NCBI GenBank assembly: GCA_003353795.1
Contig: PIVY01000010.1
Span: 1 to 49,194 of the forward strand
Source: a bacterium
GTDB taxonomy: Bacteria > Krumholzibacteriota > Krumholzibacteriia > LZORAL124-64-63
Length of the DNA: 49,194 nt
Reading direction: 5' to 3'
Shown here: in pieces, positions 39,809 to 49,194 of the stretch
Layout of the letters: each line of letters starts with the position of its first letter
Position numbering within the stretch: the first letter of the stretch is position 1
Notes under the pieces: generated by a model
Databases searched by the model: none
The model's input: only the letters and a program-made list of their open reading frames with translations
Told to the model about the DNA's origin: nothing
Translations under genes and position numbers: made by a program

Positions 39809-41899
39809 TCAACTGGGCGAGAGCGGACCGCCGTGACTGACCAGACGGGTGTCCTCCAGGAGGCGGTCGAGATCGTCACCCCGGCCCACGATGATCAGCC
39901 GATCCCCGGTCAGCAGCGGGCAATCCGGTTCGGGCAGTTCGTTGCGGCTGCCGCCCAGCAAACGGCGGTGCTTCACGGCGAGCACCGCGATCCGGTAGCG
40001 CGACCGCAGCTTGAGATCCTGGAGCGTCTGCCCGACCCACTCCACCGGCGGGACCAGCACCTGCACCTTGTAAGCCTCGGGCAGGTCCACGCAGTCGCGC
40101 ATGCGCGCCTCGCCGTGCACTAGCTTGATGCCCATGTCCTCCTGGTGCAGGACCTCGCGATTGTAGACCTCGAAGATCGCCTTGCGGGTGACCAACCCAA
40201 CCAGCACCGGGTGCTCCGGCGTGGCGACTACCGGCAGATCGCCGGTATCGCCGTCTCCCTGGCGCAGCAAGCAGTCCTCGAGGGTATCGCGGCGGCTGAC
40301 CATGGCCGTCACCGGCTCGGACAGATCGGCGGCGATGATCACCTGATCGAGGTTGCGGGTGTGGAGGATGTCCTTGACGTCGTGGATGGTAATGTGGCCG
40401 ACCAGCCGACCGTCGCCGTCGACCACGTAGAAATGCTCGTCGTCGCTTTCGAGGAACAGCTTCAGGATGCTGTCCAGATGCGTGTCGTGAGCGATGGACA
40501 CCGGGTTGGCGTCCATGATGTCCTCGGCATGGTACTGGCGCAGGATGGCGCTCTCGCGACCGAATTCGAGCCTCTCGCCGCGCTGGGCGAACTTGAGGGT
40601 GAAGATGCTGTCGGGCATCACCGAACGGTAGACCAAGGCCGCCGCCACGCTGGTGAGCATCAGCGGCAGCATCACCCGGTACTCGCCGGTCATCTCGAAA
40701 AGGATCAGGATCGCCGTGAGCGGTCCTCCCGTGGCGGCGCCCACCATGGCCGCCATGCCCACCATGGCGAAGGCGCCCACCGGCACGTCGAGGCCCGGCC
40801 AGATCACGTTGCAGAGCGCGCCGCACACGCCGCCGGTCATGCCGCCCAGGAAGAGCGCCGGCGCGAAGATACCGCCGGAAAACCCGGAGCCCAGGGTGAG
40901 GCACACGGCCACCAGCTTCACCACGATCAGGATCGCCATGAGCGACAGCGCCATGTTGCCCTCGAGGGCCTGCACCATGGATCCGTAGCCGACACCGTAG
41001 ACCTGCGGGAACCAGAGGAAGAGGATGCCCAGCGGCACGGCGCCCAGCGCGGGCTTGAGCGCCCCCGGGAAACGCAGGCGCTCGAACCAGCCTTCGGCGA
41101 AATAGAGCGACCGGACGTAGGCCACCGCGACCAGTCCCACCACGAGACCCATGACCACGTAGAGCGGAAACTCGAGCTGACTGTTCATCTCGAAGCCGGG
41201 TACCGGGAATGCAGGCGTGTCGCCCAGGAAATGCCGACTCACGGTGGTTGCCACCACGCTGGCCACGATGATGGGAGCGAAGGTTACCACGGCGAAGTCG
41301 CGCAGCAGGATCTCCAGGGCGAAGAAGGCCCCGGCGATGGGCGCGTTGAACGTGGCGGCGATGCCCGCGGCGGCGCCGCACCCGATCATGGTGCGTAGAC
41401 GCTGGGGCGAGAAGTGCAGCCACTGGCCCAGGGTCGAGGCCATGGCCGCGCCGATCTGCACGATGGGGCCCTCACGCCCCACCGAGCCGCCGAAGGCGAT
41501 GGTGATGGCGCTGGCGGTGATCTTCACCGCGGCGACGATGGGTCGGATCACGCCGCCGCGGAAAACCACGGCTCCCATGACCTCCGGCACGCCGTGCCCC
41601 TTGGCCTCCCGCGCCAGGTAGTGCACCAGGGGGCCCACCAGCAGGGCGCCGATCACCGGCAGGATCAGCTTGCGCCACCAGGGCAGGGGTGCCAGGAGAT
41701 CGGCGGTGTGTTCGCCGGGGCCGATGGCGAATCCCTGGCAGAAGTCCACCAGCAGGCGGAAGAGGATGGCGCCGAATCCGCCGAGCAGGCCGATGGCCAC
41801 CGCGACGAGCACCATGAGCGTGGTCTCGTCGGGGGCCAGGCGATCACGCACGGCGTGAACCGTCTGGAGCAGACGCTGCAGGGGGCGACGGTCGGGCAT
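39809..41899 (-). CDS. CLC-family chloride channel or transporter with CBS pair and TrkA_C-like domain
   Basis: The protein (about 696 residues) has a membrane core of about ten helices (residues 30-425) with the CLC signatures 'GSVGREGPIVQ' (gating glutamate in GREGP), 'GSGFSGGIFAPALF' and 'GGLTAILIL'-like sequence in 'TGGPLTAILILFEMTGEYR'. The C-terminus holds a CBS pair (about 455-575, 'DIMDANPVSIAHDTHLDSIL') and a regulatory TrkA_C/RCK-C-like domain (about 600-690, 'KVQVLVPPVEWVGQTLQDLK'). The gating glutamate is kept, so it may be a Cl-/H+ exchanger or a channel. CBS domains bind adenine nucleotides. ATG 41899 is chosen over GTG 41902. It is a single gene. Confidence 0.93.
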   Translation of the reverse strand: MPDRRPLQRLLQTVHAVRDRLAPDETTLMVLVAVAIGLLGGFGAILFRLLVDFCQGFAIGPGEHTADLLAPLPWWRKLILPVIGALLVGPLVHYLAREAKGHGVPEVMGAVVFRGGVIRPIVAAVKITASAITIAFGGSVGREGPIVQIGAAMASTLGQWLHFSPQRLRTMIGCGAAAGIAATFNAPIAGAFFALEILLRDFAVVTFAPIIVASVVATTVSRHFLGDTPAFPVPGFEMNSQLEFPLYVVMGLVVGLVAVAYVRSLYFAEGWFERLRFPGALKPALGAVPLGILFLWFPQVYGVGYGSMVQALEGNMALSLMAILIVVKLVAVCLTLGSGFSGGIFAPALFLGGMTGGVCGALCNVIWPGLDVPVGAFAMVGMAAMVGAATGGPLTAILILFEMTGEYRVMLPLMLTSVAAALVYRSVMPDSIFTLKFAQRGERLEFGRESAILRQYHAEDIMDANPVSIAHDTHLDSILKLFLESDDEHFYVVDGDGRLVGHITIHDVKDILHTRNLDQVIIAADLSEPVTAMVSRRDTLEDCLLRQGDGDTGDLPVVATPEHPVLVGLVTRKAIFEVYNREVLHQEDMGIKLVHGEARMRDCVDLPEAYKVQVLVPPVEWVGQTLQDLKLRSRYRIAVLAVKHRRLLGGSRNELPEPDCPLLTGDRLIIVGRGDDLDRLLEDTRLVSHGGPLSPS

Positions 41900-41991
41900 C
41901 ACGATCGGCTTTCTCGATATCGGGGCGAGGCGCCGCCAATCTGGTAGCCGGATCGGCTCAGGTCAATGCCGGCGATCTCTTTGGGATCCAC

Positions 41992-42025
41992 AAAAACGGG
42001 AGCCGCCCTGGTGGGCCGGCTCCCG
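41992..42025 (-). terminator. Terminator downstream of the cupin gene
   Basis: CGGGAGCCG (41997-42005) pairs with CGGCTCCCG (42017-42025), continued by CCC/GGG with one bulge. On the minus strand it is followed by UUUUU (41996-41992), directly after the cupin stop. Confidence 0.8.
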
Positions 42026-42048
42026 GTCGTCACGGATATCGTCGAGTC

Positions 42049-42408
42049 TCAGGACGTGACCGTGTACCGCGTGGGCGCGTCGGACATGTCGACGAGCGCC
42101 GTACGCTTGGTGAACATGGTGCGGTGCGCGACGCCCTCGGGAACGTGGTAGTGGTCGCCCGACTGGTACAGATTGGTCCGGCCTTCTACTTCCAGAACCA
42201 TCTCCCCGGCGATGACCGTCCCGTACTGGGCGCAGTGGGAATGGTCCGGAAAGGACACGCCTTCCTCGAACACGAAGAAGACGATCTGCTTCTCGTCATC
42301 GCGCAGACAGAAACCAGTGACGCCGTCGATGGGCACTTCGACCTTGGGAAGAGCGAGGACCTCTTCGGGCAGGAGTTCGGTGAACTGATCGGTCCGCGTT
42401 GTCGCCAT
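42049..42408 (-). CDS. Small cupin-domain protein
   Basis: The 119-residue product starts at ATG 42408 with AAGGAGGG five bases upstream. A single conserved cupin barrel is seen: 'FPDHSHCAQYGTVIAGEM' gives the first metal-binding histidines and the Gln that replaces Glu, and 'YHVPEGVAHRTMF' gives the third histidine. Such proteins bind Mn, Fe or Zn, or just a small ligand. It has no neighbour that points to a substrate, and it ends in a good terminator, so it is a single-gene unit. The exact function is unknown. Confidence 0.85.
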   Translation of the reverse strand: MATTRTDQFTELLPEEVLALPKVEVPIDGVTGFCLRDDEKQIVFFVFEEGVSFPDHSHCAQYGTVIAGEMVLEVEGRTNLYQSGDHYHVPEGVAHRTMFTKRTALVDMSDAPTRYTVTS

Positions 42409-42480
42409 GGCGCCCTCCTTCATTCGAGCCGGGTCCGGCCCGCGGCGCGGGCCTCTTCACTACAATCCCATTGTAACGGA

Positions 42481-42512
42481 CGGAGAGGGAGGCGCAACCC
42501 CCTCCCTCTCCG
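42481..42512. terminator. Hairpin between the EEP phosphatase and cupin genes
   Basis: CGGAGAGGGAGG (42481-42492) pairs with CCTCCCTCTCCG (42501-42512) around an 8-base loop. It lies 27 bases after the stop of the EEP gene and upstream of the cupin gene. It lacks a U-tract on the minus strand. Confidence 0.6.
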
Positions 42513-42538
42513 TTGAAAATGCACTTCTGAAAAGGGGG

Positions 42539-43405
42539 TCAGCCGGCCAGCCTGAACTCCGCGAGAACCGGGTAATGGTCCGACGGCGGCAGGCCCGAAC
42601 GGTCCAGCAGGGCGTCGAAATCCACCCGCTCGATCTCGCGAACTTCCAGCTGCGGGCGGAAGAACACGTAGTCGATGCGGCGGTGTCCCAGCAGCCAGTT
42701 GCCGATGCGATCACGGAGGCCGAGCCCGCGGAACGTGGCGCCCTGGCGATCCTCGTGACGACCGGCATGCTGCCAGGCGTCGATGAGGCCCGCGCGGTCC
42801 CGGGTTTCCCGGCCCAGATCTCGGATCTCAGGGGTATCGGCAGCGGCGTTGAAATCGCCGGTGAGGAAGACGGGCATCTCCTGTCCCAGTTCCGCCAGCT
42901 TGCGACTGACGAATTCCTGGATCAGGCGGGCTCCGTGACGCCGATGGCCGGGCATGAACGCCTCGAGATGCGTGGTGCCAAAGAGGAACGGCTTGCTGGT
43001 GGCCCGATGTTCGAAGAGCGACCACACGGCCACCCGCGGCCGCGAGGCCAGGGCGAACCGGCTTGCCGGCTGCTCCGGCTGCGGCGAGAGCCAGAACGAC
43101 GCGCCGGGCATGGGCAGTCGCTTCACCGTCTCGCGTCGATAGAAGATGGCGTTGTACCAGCTGTCGTCGCTGTGCGACCGCAGGGGGCCGAGGTTGCCCT
43201 CGCCTGTGAATTCGTAATCCGGCAGCCGGTCGCGCAGGTCGTTGAGCTGCTCGAGATTCGCTTCCTGCGTTCCCACCACGTCAGGTTGCAATGTCTTGAA
43301 GACCTCGACGATTCCCTCGCGGCGATCTTCCCAGGGGAAGCTCTTACGCTTCTTGGAGGCCGACAGGAGATTGAAGGTCATGACACGCAAGTTGTCTTGA
43401 GACAA
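42539..43405 (-). CDS. Endonuclease/exonuclease/phosphatase (EEP) family protein
   Basis: The protein (about 288 residues) shows the EEP fold motifs: 'RVMTFNLLSA' at the N-terminus, 'VGTQEANLEQ' with the metal-binding Glu, 'FLTGDFNAAADTPE' with Asp and Asn, 'RRIDYVFF' and 'SDHYPVLAEF' with the catalytic Asp-His pair. It lacks a signal peptide. TTG 43405 is my start because GGAGAG lies seven bases upstream. ATG 43381 is the alternative. The family hydrolyses phosphodiesters of DNA, RNA, phospholipids or inositol phosphates. The substrate is not determinable. Confidence 0.88.
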   Translation of the reverse strand: MSQDNLRVMTFNLLSASKKRKSFPWEDRREGIVEVFKTLQPDVVGTQEANLEQLNDLRDRLPDYEFTGEGNLGPLRSHSDDSWYNAIFYRRETVKRLPMPGASFWLSPQPEQPASRFALASRPRVAVWSLFEHRATSKPFLFGTTHLEAFMPGHRRHGARLIQEFVSRKLAELGQEMPVFLTGDFNAAADTPEIRDLGRETRDRAGLIDAWQHAGRHEDRQGATFRGLGLRDRIGNWLLGHRRIDYVFFRPQLEVREIERVDFDALLDRSGLPPSDHYPVLAEFRLAG

Positions 43406-43646
43406 GGTGTTCTCTCCGAAAACTGTATGCGCAGCGGCCGAGGGGAAGCCGGTAGCGGCAGGTGATTCGCCCGGTCGGGAACCGGTGTTTGGCGATCTGA
43501 ATTCCTGTTGCAAAACCCGGGTCCAATTAAAGGTTCCATCAGGAGGTGCAAAAGTAGTACCGACTCAGCCGCGAAACAATATCGCCATGAAATCTGGATC
43601 GAGCAAGTATTGTTTTATTCGGGCTATCCGGGCGTTCTCCCGGGGA

Positions 43647-44198
43647 TCAGAATAGATCCAGCTGTGGAGCTTCAGAAGGCAGGCGGAGACTCGACAGCAC
43701 CGCGGCGACCCAACCGCTCCGATCGTCAGCGGGAAGCTGTAAGCAGGATAACCCGTAATCGGAGACCAGTTCGTCGATGAGGCGGTCGATGGCCTGCTGG
43801 AAGGTGACCGAGACGTCGCGGGTGCCGTCGAAGCGTGGCGCCGACATCACCGGGACCTTGACCAGCAGGTGATAGCTCTTCATCCAGCTGCGCACCAGAT
43901 CCTCGAGTTGCGGTTGCCGTCCCGCGGCGTTAACGAGGTACGCGTAGTTGTCAAGGACGGCCCGATCGCAGACGATAACGTCGTAAGCCGGTTCGAGGGC
44001 GATCTCTTCGGCGATCTGGTTGTGGAGGATCCAGAGCTGAGCGTCCCGGGTGGTGTCGCGATTGATGGGCAGCGGGCAGCGCCTGGCGACTTCCTTGACA
44101 ATGTCGACACTCTGGTCGAGCCTTTTCAGGGCAGCAGCCAGTTCGAAACAGAGCGTGGTCTTGCCCACGCCGTGAGTGCCCAGGAACGCGATCTTCAT
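43647..44198 (-). CDS. P-loop kinase-like ATPase (NadR/AAA_28-like)
   Basis: The 183-residue protein begins with the P-loop 'GTHGVGKTT' (residues 7-15). 'VKEVARRCPLPIN' follows, and 'VIVCDRAVLDNYAYLVNA' is a Walker B/lid pattern of small-molecule kinases such as the ribosylnicotinamide kinase domain of NadR and AAA_28 proteins. No nucleotidyltransferase domain is attached, so it is a stand-alone kinase-like protein with unknown substrate. It is divergent from the 44252 membrane-protein gene with a 53-base gap. The long intergenic region downstream contains no gene. Confidence 0.8.
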   Translation of the reverse strand: MKIAFLGTHGVGKTTLCFELAAALKRLDQSVDIVKEVARRCPLPINRDTTRDAQLWILHNQIAEEIALEPAYDVIVCDRAVLDNYAYLVNAAGRQPQLEDLVRSWMKSYHLLVKVPVMSAPRFDGTRDVSVTFQQAIDRLIDELVSDYGLSCLQLPADDRSGWVAAVLSSLRLPSEAPQLDLF

Positions 44199-45022
44199 GG
44201 CGTCAGACTAACCCCTGGCGGCAACCAAGTCCAGGAGCGGAGAACGAGTCCGTGAGCAAAGAACACGTCGTACCAGCACTCGAAGACAGTCATGCCTGGA
44301 GCGCCATCCACGCCGGCATGCGGCCCAGCAACATGCTCGCCCTGGGCGCCGTGCTCACCTCGGTGGGGCCGATCCTCTATCTGTGGACGTCTCCGTTGCT
44401 TGCCTGGGCCGTGTGGGGTGCCGCCCTGGCGACCTGCAGCGCGGGGATGATCATGTGCGGGCTTCGCCCCTGGTTCAGTCACCTGGGCGTGGCGGCGGGC
44501 CTGGTCTATCTGGCTCAGTTCTCGGCGCTGGCCGCCGTGGTGGCCGGCGTCCACGATGCCGCCCTGGCCTACCGCATGCTCGCCGTGCCCAAGCTTTTGA
44601 TCCTCGTGGTCATCGCCGTGCAGACCCGCAAACACGTCGCACGCCATCGCCGCTGGCTCCTGGGTGCGGCCGGCATCCTCGGCACGCTGAAGATCGCCGC
44701 CAGGTTGCTGGACCTGATCCCAACCCAAGCGAATGACGCGGTCGACGCCGCGGCCAACACCCTGGTCGCGGTCGCACTCTTCGTGCTGGCCATCGGATTG
44801 CGCCGACGCGAGAACGAGTGGGCCCACCAGGTCCACGAGCTCTCTTCGTCCAACTTCGACGATTTCAATCTGCGCTAGGGCCGGCGAAGCGAGGTCGAAG
44901 GTGTGAATCTCGCGCTCGTCGGCCCAGGCGCGCATCTCCCGGGTCCGTCGCAGCGACAGGCTACGCCCGATGACGAAGACGATCCGGAGCCCGCCCGCGA
45001 TCACGGGGAGCAACCAGTCCAT
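44195..45022 (-). CDS. Possible small gene after the amylase, antisense to the membrane protein (doubtful)
   Basis: ATG 45022 has an excellent Shine-Dalgarno (GGAGGTGA, six bases upstream) and lies 53 bases after the amylase stop. The first about 48 residues look coding, with a hydrophobic helix 'LLPVIAGGLRIVFVIG' and a basic segment 'RSLSLRRTREMRAWADERE'. Beyond about 44878 the frame runs antisense through the better-supported membrane-protein gene and shows shadow composition. Either the true gene is short and its 3' end has been lost, or the overlap is real. I cannot decide. Confidence 0.25.
   Translation of the reverse strand: MDWLLPVIAGGLRIVFVIGRSLSLRRTREMRAWADEREIHTFDLASPALAQIEIVEVGRRELVDLVGPLVLASAQSDGQHEECDRDQGVGRGVDRVIRLGWDQVQQPGGDLQRAEDAGRTQEPAAMACDVFAGLHGDDHEDQKLGHGEHAVGQGGIVDAGHHGGQRRELSQIDQARRHAQVTEPGAKPAHDHPRAAGRQGGTPHGPGKQRRRPQIEDRPHRGEHGAQGEHVAGPHAGVDGAPGMTVFECWYDVFFAHGLVLRSWTWLPPGVSLTP
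44252..44878 (+). CDS. Multi-pass membrane protein of unknown function
   Basis: The 208-residue product has about five or six hydrophobic helices: 'NMLALGAVLTSVGPILYLW', 'LLAWAVWGAALATCSAGMIM', 'LVYLAQFSALAAVVAGV', 'LLILVVIAVQT', 'WLLGAAGILGTLKIAARLL' and 'TLVAVALFVLAIGL'. It has an acidic or neutral N-terminus and a hydrophilic C-terminal tail. The start GTG 44252 has GGAG upstream. The P-loop gene is divergent. No conserved catalytic motif is seen. The function is unknown. Confidence 0.7.
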   Translation: MSKEHVVPALEDSHAWSAIHAGMRPSNMLALGAVLTSVGPILYLWTSPLLAWAVWGAALATCSAGMIMCGLRPWFSHLGVAAGLVYLAQFSALAAVVAGVHDAALAYRMLAVPKLLILVVIAVQTRKHVARHRRWLLGAAGILGTLKIAARLLDLIPTQANDAVDAAANTLVAVALFVLAIGLRRRENEWAHQVHELSSSNFDDFNLR

Positions 45023-45075
45023 CCAGGTTCACCTCCAGCGCCGAGGTCTCACTCGAACGTGATTCGATGGGGCGA

Positions 45076-46758
<1,683 letters not shown>

Positions 46759-46833
46759 GATTCTCTCCAACGCGGCGAAACGAGGACGGTGTGCGGCGGG
46801 ATTCCCGATCGGGGTCCCGCCACACACTGTCGA

Positions 46834-47436
46834 TCAAACCTGCAGCGACTCGATCCTGGCCGCCAGAGCGGCGCGCCCGTCGACGGTGCTCACGTCGGCG
46901 TCGAAGGAGGAATCCAGTTCCTGGACCTTCGTCAACGCCTCCTCGAACTGACCAAGCGCGTAGTGGGCCATGGCCTCCAGGAGCGTGACGTCGTCACGGT
47001 CGAGACCGTTGTCGTGTTCGAAGACCCAGCCGCCCGTGATCTGCGACGCAGCCGTCAGGCAGTCGGTGAAGTCCTGGCTCGCGTGGAGCCCGAAGGCCAG
47101 GCCGGCGTAAGTCTGGTCGGCGATGTCGAGATCGGCGGCGCCCGCATCCAGGGCCGCATTGAAGTGGGTCAACGTCGAATCGGCTTCGTTCTGGCGGGCG
47201 AACGTCCAGCCCAGGCCATCGTGGGCTTCGGCCAGGAGCTGGCCGCGACCGAGAAGCTCGCGGAACTGCGACTCCGCCTCCGCGTAGTCTGCGCTCGCGA
47301 ACGCCGACCAACCGGACGCGAGCACTTCCGCATCGGTGGGAGGTGTCGGCGGCGGCGGCGGATCATCGCTCGAGCTGCAACCCAGGGACAAGGCCAGCGC
47401 AGCGATCAGGATCACCAGGGTGAGCAGTTTCTTCAT
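46834..47436 (-). CDS. TPR-containing lipoprotein between amylase and pullulanase
   Basis: The 200-residue product has a signal peptide with lipobox LSLGC (C20) and a proline-rich linker ('DDPPPPPTPP'). A helical tetratricopeptide region follows ('YAEAESQFRELLGRGQLLAE', 'EADSTLTHFNAALDAG', 'ALGQFEEALTKVQELDS'). Such proteins often serve as surface scaffolds or partners for polysaccharide-degrading enzymes. It is separated from the pullulanase by 9 bases and from the amylase start by about 75, so the three are one operon. The specific role is inferred from position only. Confidence 0.78.
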   Translation of the reverse strand: MKKLLTLVILIAALALSLGCSSSDDPPPPPTPPTDAEVLASGWSAFASADYAEAESQFRELLGRGQLLAEAHDGLGWTFARQNEADSTLTHFNAALDAGAADLDIADQTYAGLAFGLHASQDFTDCLTAASQITGGWVFEHDNGLDRDDVTLLEAMAHYALGQFEEALTKVQELDSSFDADVSTVDGRAALAARIESLQV

Positions 47437-47445
47437 GACAGCCTC

Positions 47446-49194
47446 CTACTTGAGCATAAGCATGCGGCCGGCGAGGGCCTGCTGCCTGGTTTCGAGCCGA
47501 TAGACGTAGACACCCGAGGGCGCGGTGCGGCCGCTGTCGTCGCGGCCGTCCCAGGCCACGGCCACCGGGCCTGCTGCCAGACGCCCCACGGTCAGGGTCC
47601 GAACCAGCTGTCCCCGGACGTCGTACACGCGGAGGCTCACCGGAGCAGCCGCGTCGGCGAGGGACAGTTCGAAGCGGATGGTCGTCTCGGGATTGAACGG
47701 ATTCGGCGCATTGCCCACCAGGCGGGTGGCTTGCGGTACGGTCGCGCCGGCCGCCAGGCGGAAGACGCCCAGCCGGTCGGTGACCGTTTCCAGCCTCGCG
47801 CCCTCGACCACGGTGGTGGGCAGCGTTCGCCACTCGCCGCGATCCCGGATCTGGATCACCTGGCCCGGATCCGCCGATTCCACGCGCAGGGTCGCCGCGC
47901 GATCGAGACGGGCGCCTTCTGCCCCGAGCAGCCAGGCGCCGGCGGGCAGATCCGGACGACCGGACTGGTCGGATACGAGCAGCCAGCCGCCGGGGCGCGC
48001 ACCGGCGGGCACCTCGAGTTCGACACGACCGTCGAATGCCGTCACCACGGCGCCACCATCCAGCGACCACGCCGAAACCCGTCGCGAGATCGTGGTCGTG
48101 GCGCTGGCCACGGTGATCACCAGGTCGCCGGATGCGTCCATGACGTGACGGCCGATCCAGGCCGCCTCGGTCTGCTGCGTCATCTCGACCTCTTCGCCGT
48201 TCACGGTGACGATGATCGCGGTGGAACCGTCGCGGGCATTGACGGCCAGGTCGAGGTATCGGTCGAGGCCGACGTTCTGGAAAAGATTCAGCTGGAGGCC
48301 CGGCTCGGCCACCTCGTAGAGCACCATGGTGGTGCGCCGGATGATGGGCAGCGAGAGCGGATCGAGGGCCGGACTCACGTAGTTGGCGATCACCTCGGTG
48401 CCGGCCTGATCCCCGTCCACCACCAGTGCCCACTGGCCGCTGGGCAGCGGCACGGAGATCGACGTGCTGCCCGGGTTGTGAACCACCAGGATCCGGCCCC
48501 AGTCGTCCTCCGGTGTGACGTCGGCGAGAGTGTAGGCGATGCCCCCGCCGTCGACGCCGTCGAGGAACGTCTGGTTGGCCTGGATGGCGGCCTTGGTCGC
48601 GAGCCGGAACTCCGGCCGCGCGTGGCGCAAGGCGATGAGGCCCTTGTAGTACTCGACCACCGCGTCGTATTCCAAACGCCGCGCCCAGTCCAGCTTGTTG
48701 ACCGCGTCGTTGGCGTTGTAGCTGTTGCGGATGGTCTCCTCATCCTGGTCGGGCTCGCCCGTGCGCTTGGTGCGCAGGAACTCGCTGCCCGCGTGAAGGA
48801 ACGGAACGCCTTGCGCGGTGAGGACCATGCTGATGCCGAGCTTGTTCATGGCGATCAAGCTGGCCTCCGAGTGGCCCGGCGGAGGATTGGTCGGATTCCA
48901 GCGATAGTCCAGCTTGTCCCACCAGGTGTAGTTGTCGTGGGCCGAGATGTAGTTGATGGTCTCCGACGGCTCGTCGGTGAAGTCGTTGATGGCGCCGTCG
49001 AGGCCGCGCATGACCGCGGTTCGGTCGCTCTGATCATTCATCGCGTAACCGGGGTCGTCGCCGTCGGTGGACCCCCGGATGGCGTTGCGGATGTTGTCGT
49101 TGAAGCAGCCGAATCCCAGGCCGCGCTGGTCGCCCTTGCCGGTGAGGATGGTGCCGCCGTAGCCGCCCCAGGGCTCGCCGTAGATGATGGCGTG
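47446..49194 (-). CDS. Type I pullulanase-like GH13 enzyme with FlgD-like C-terminal domain (5' partial)
   Basis: The frame enters from the right edge, so the N-terminus with the signal peptide and part of the barrel is missing. The visible part shows 'YGEPWGGYGG' (catalytic Glu in the type I pullulanase pattern), 'INYISAHDNYTWWDKL' with the third catalytic Asp, and 'FLHAGSEFLRTKRTG', all typical of type I pullulanase (GH13_14), which cuts alpha-1,6 branches. After about residue 250 of the visible part come beta-sandwich domains. The C-terminus is the FlgD-like tag 'NAPNPFNPETTIRFEL' ending RMLMLK. It is the first visible gene of the pullulanase-TPR-amylase operon. The secreted tag suggests export to the surface. 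Confidence 0.88.
   Translation of the reverse strand, partial: HAIIYGEPWGGYGGTILTGKGDQRGLGFGCFNDNIRNAIRGSTDGDDPGYAMNDQSDRTAVMRGLDGAINDFTDEPSETINYISAHDNYTWWDKLDYRWNPTNPPPGHSEASLIAMNKLGISMVLTAQGVPFLHAGSEFLRTKRTGEPDQDEETIRNSYNANDAVNKLDWARRLEYDAVVEYYKGLIALRHARPEFRLATKAAIQANQTFLDGVDGGGIAYTLADVTPEDDWGRILVVHNPGSTSISVPLPSGQWALVVDGDQAGTEVIANYVSPALDPLSLPIIRRTTMVLYEVAEPGLQLNLFQNVGLDRYLDLAVNARDGSTAIIVTVNGEEVEMTQQTEAAWIGRHVMDASGDLVITVASATTTISRRVSAWSLDGGAVVTAFDGRVELEVPAGARPGGWLLVSDQSGRPDLPAGAWLLGAEGARLDRAATLRVESADPGQVIQIRDRGEWRTLPTTVVEGARLETVTDRLGVFRLAAGATVPQATRLVGNAPNPFNPETTIRFELSLADAAAPVSLRVYDVRGQLVRTLTVGRLAAGPVAVAWDGRDDSGRTAPSGVYVYRLETRQQALAGRMLMLK

Overview
The window is high-GC, gene-dense bacterial DNA with short intergenic gaps. 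GTG and TTG starts are common, and stop/start overlaps (ATGA, TGATG, GTGA) link many genes. Four exported proteins end in the FlgD-like 'YPNPFNP...G.Y...K' C-terminal domain that is typical of FCB-group lineages (Bacteroidota relatives and candidate phyla such as Krumholzibacteriota, Eisenbacteria or Latescibacterota). With the 2-oxoacid:ferredoxin oxidoreductase and the many lipoproteins, this suggests an uncultivated FCB-group bacterium. That placement is inference. I see no rRNA, tRNA, CRISPR, phage or insertion sequence.

Region 1 (1-2620, +): end of a RmlC-like sugar epimerase, a DegT-type sugar aminotransferase, and a HemC-fold protein that has lost the catalytic residues of porphobilinogen deaminase. 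Region 2 (2646-9570, -): a pyrimidine operon pyrR-pyrB-pyrC-[TPR lipoprotein]-pyrK-pyrD. It is preceded by a promoter, a PyrR-type RNA loop and an attenuator terminator, and it ends in a 109-nt near-perfect hairpin. Region 3 (9585-12671, -): dusB, a LysM/TPR lipoprotein and a fused double EcfA-like ATPase. Region 4 (12753-16215): a small secreted protein and korAB, convergent on a shared hairpin terminator.

Region 5 (16351-21226, +): a GT4 glycosyltransferase overlapping a nitrilase-family amidohydrolase, then an ECF sigma factor overlapping a membrane-anchored VWA protein that carries a CarboxypepD-like domain and a TonB-plug-like segment. A second long inverted repeat (21260-21376) closes the unit. 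Region 6 (21368-27846, -): galT-glgA-histidine kinase-response regulator-glgC-hypothetical. This is a nucleotide-sugar/glycogen operon with a two-component system inside it.

Region 7 (28042-38044, -): three giant paralogous exported proteins of about 1,000 residues. Two of them share an identical promoter/leader layout. Region 8 (38144-43405, -): an XrtA-type polysaccharide deacetylase with a methyltransferase, a CLC channel with CBS and TrkA_C-like domains, a cupin and an EEP phosphatase/nuclease. Region 9 (43647-49194): a P-loop kinase-like protein, a membrane protein, and an alpha-glucan module of lipoprotein GH13 amylase, TPR lipoprotein and a type I pullulanase that runs off the right edge.

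Functional themes are de novo pyrimidine synthesis under RNA attenuation, intracellular glycogen synthesis next to extracellular alpha-glucan breakdown, and a large secreted proteome. The items most worth following up are the HemC pseudoenzyme, the two-component system inside the glycogen operon, the paralogous giant exoproteins with their shared leader, the ECF/VWA/plug protein, and the two very long hairpins at convergent gene ends.
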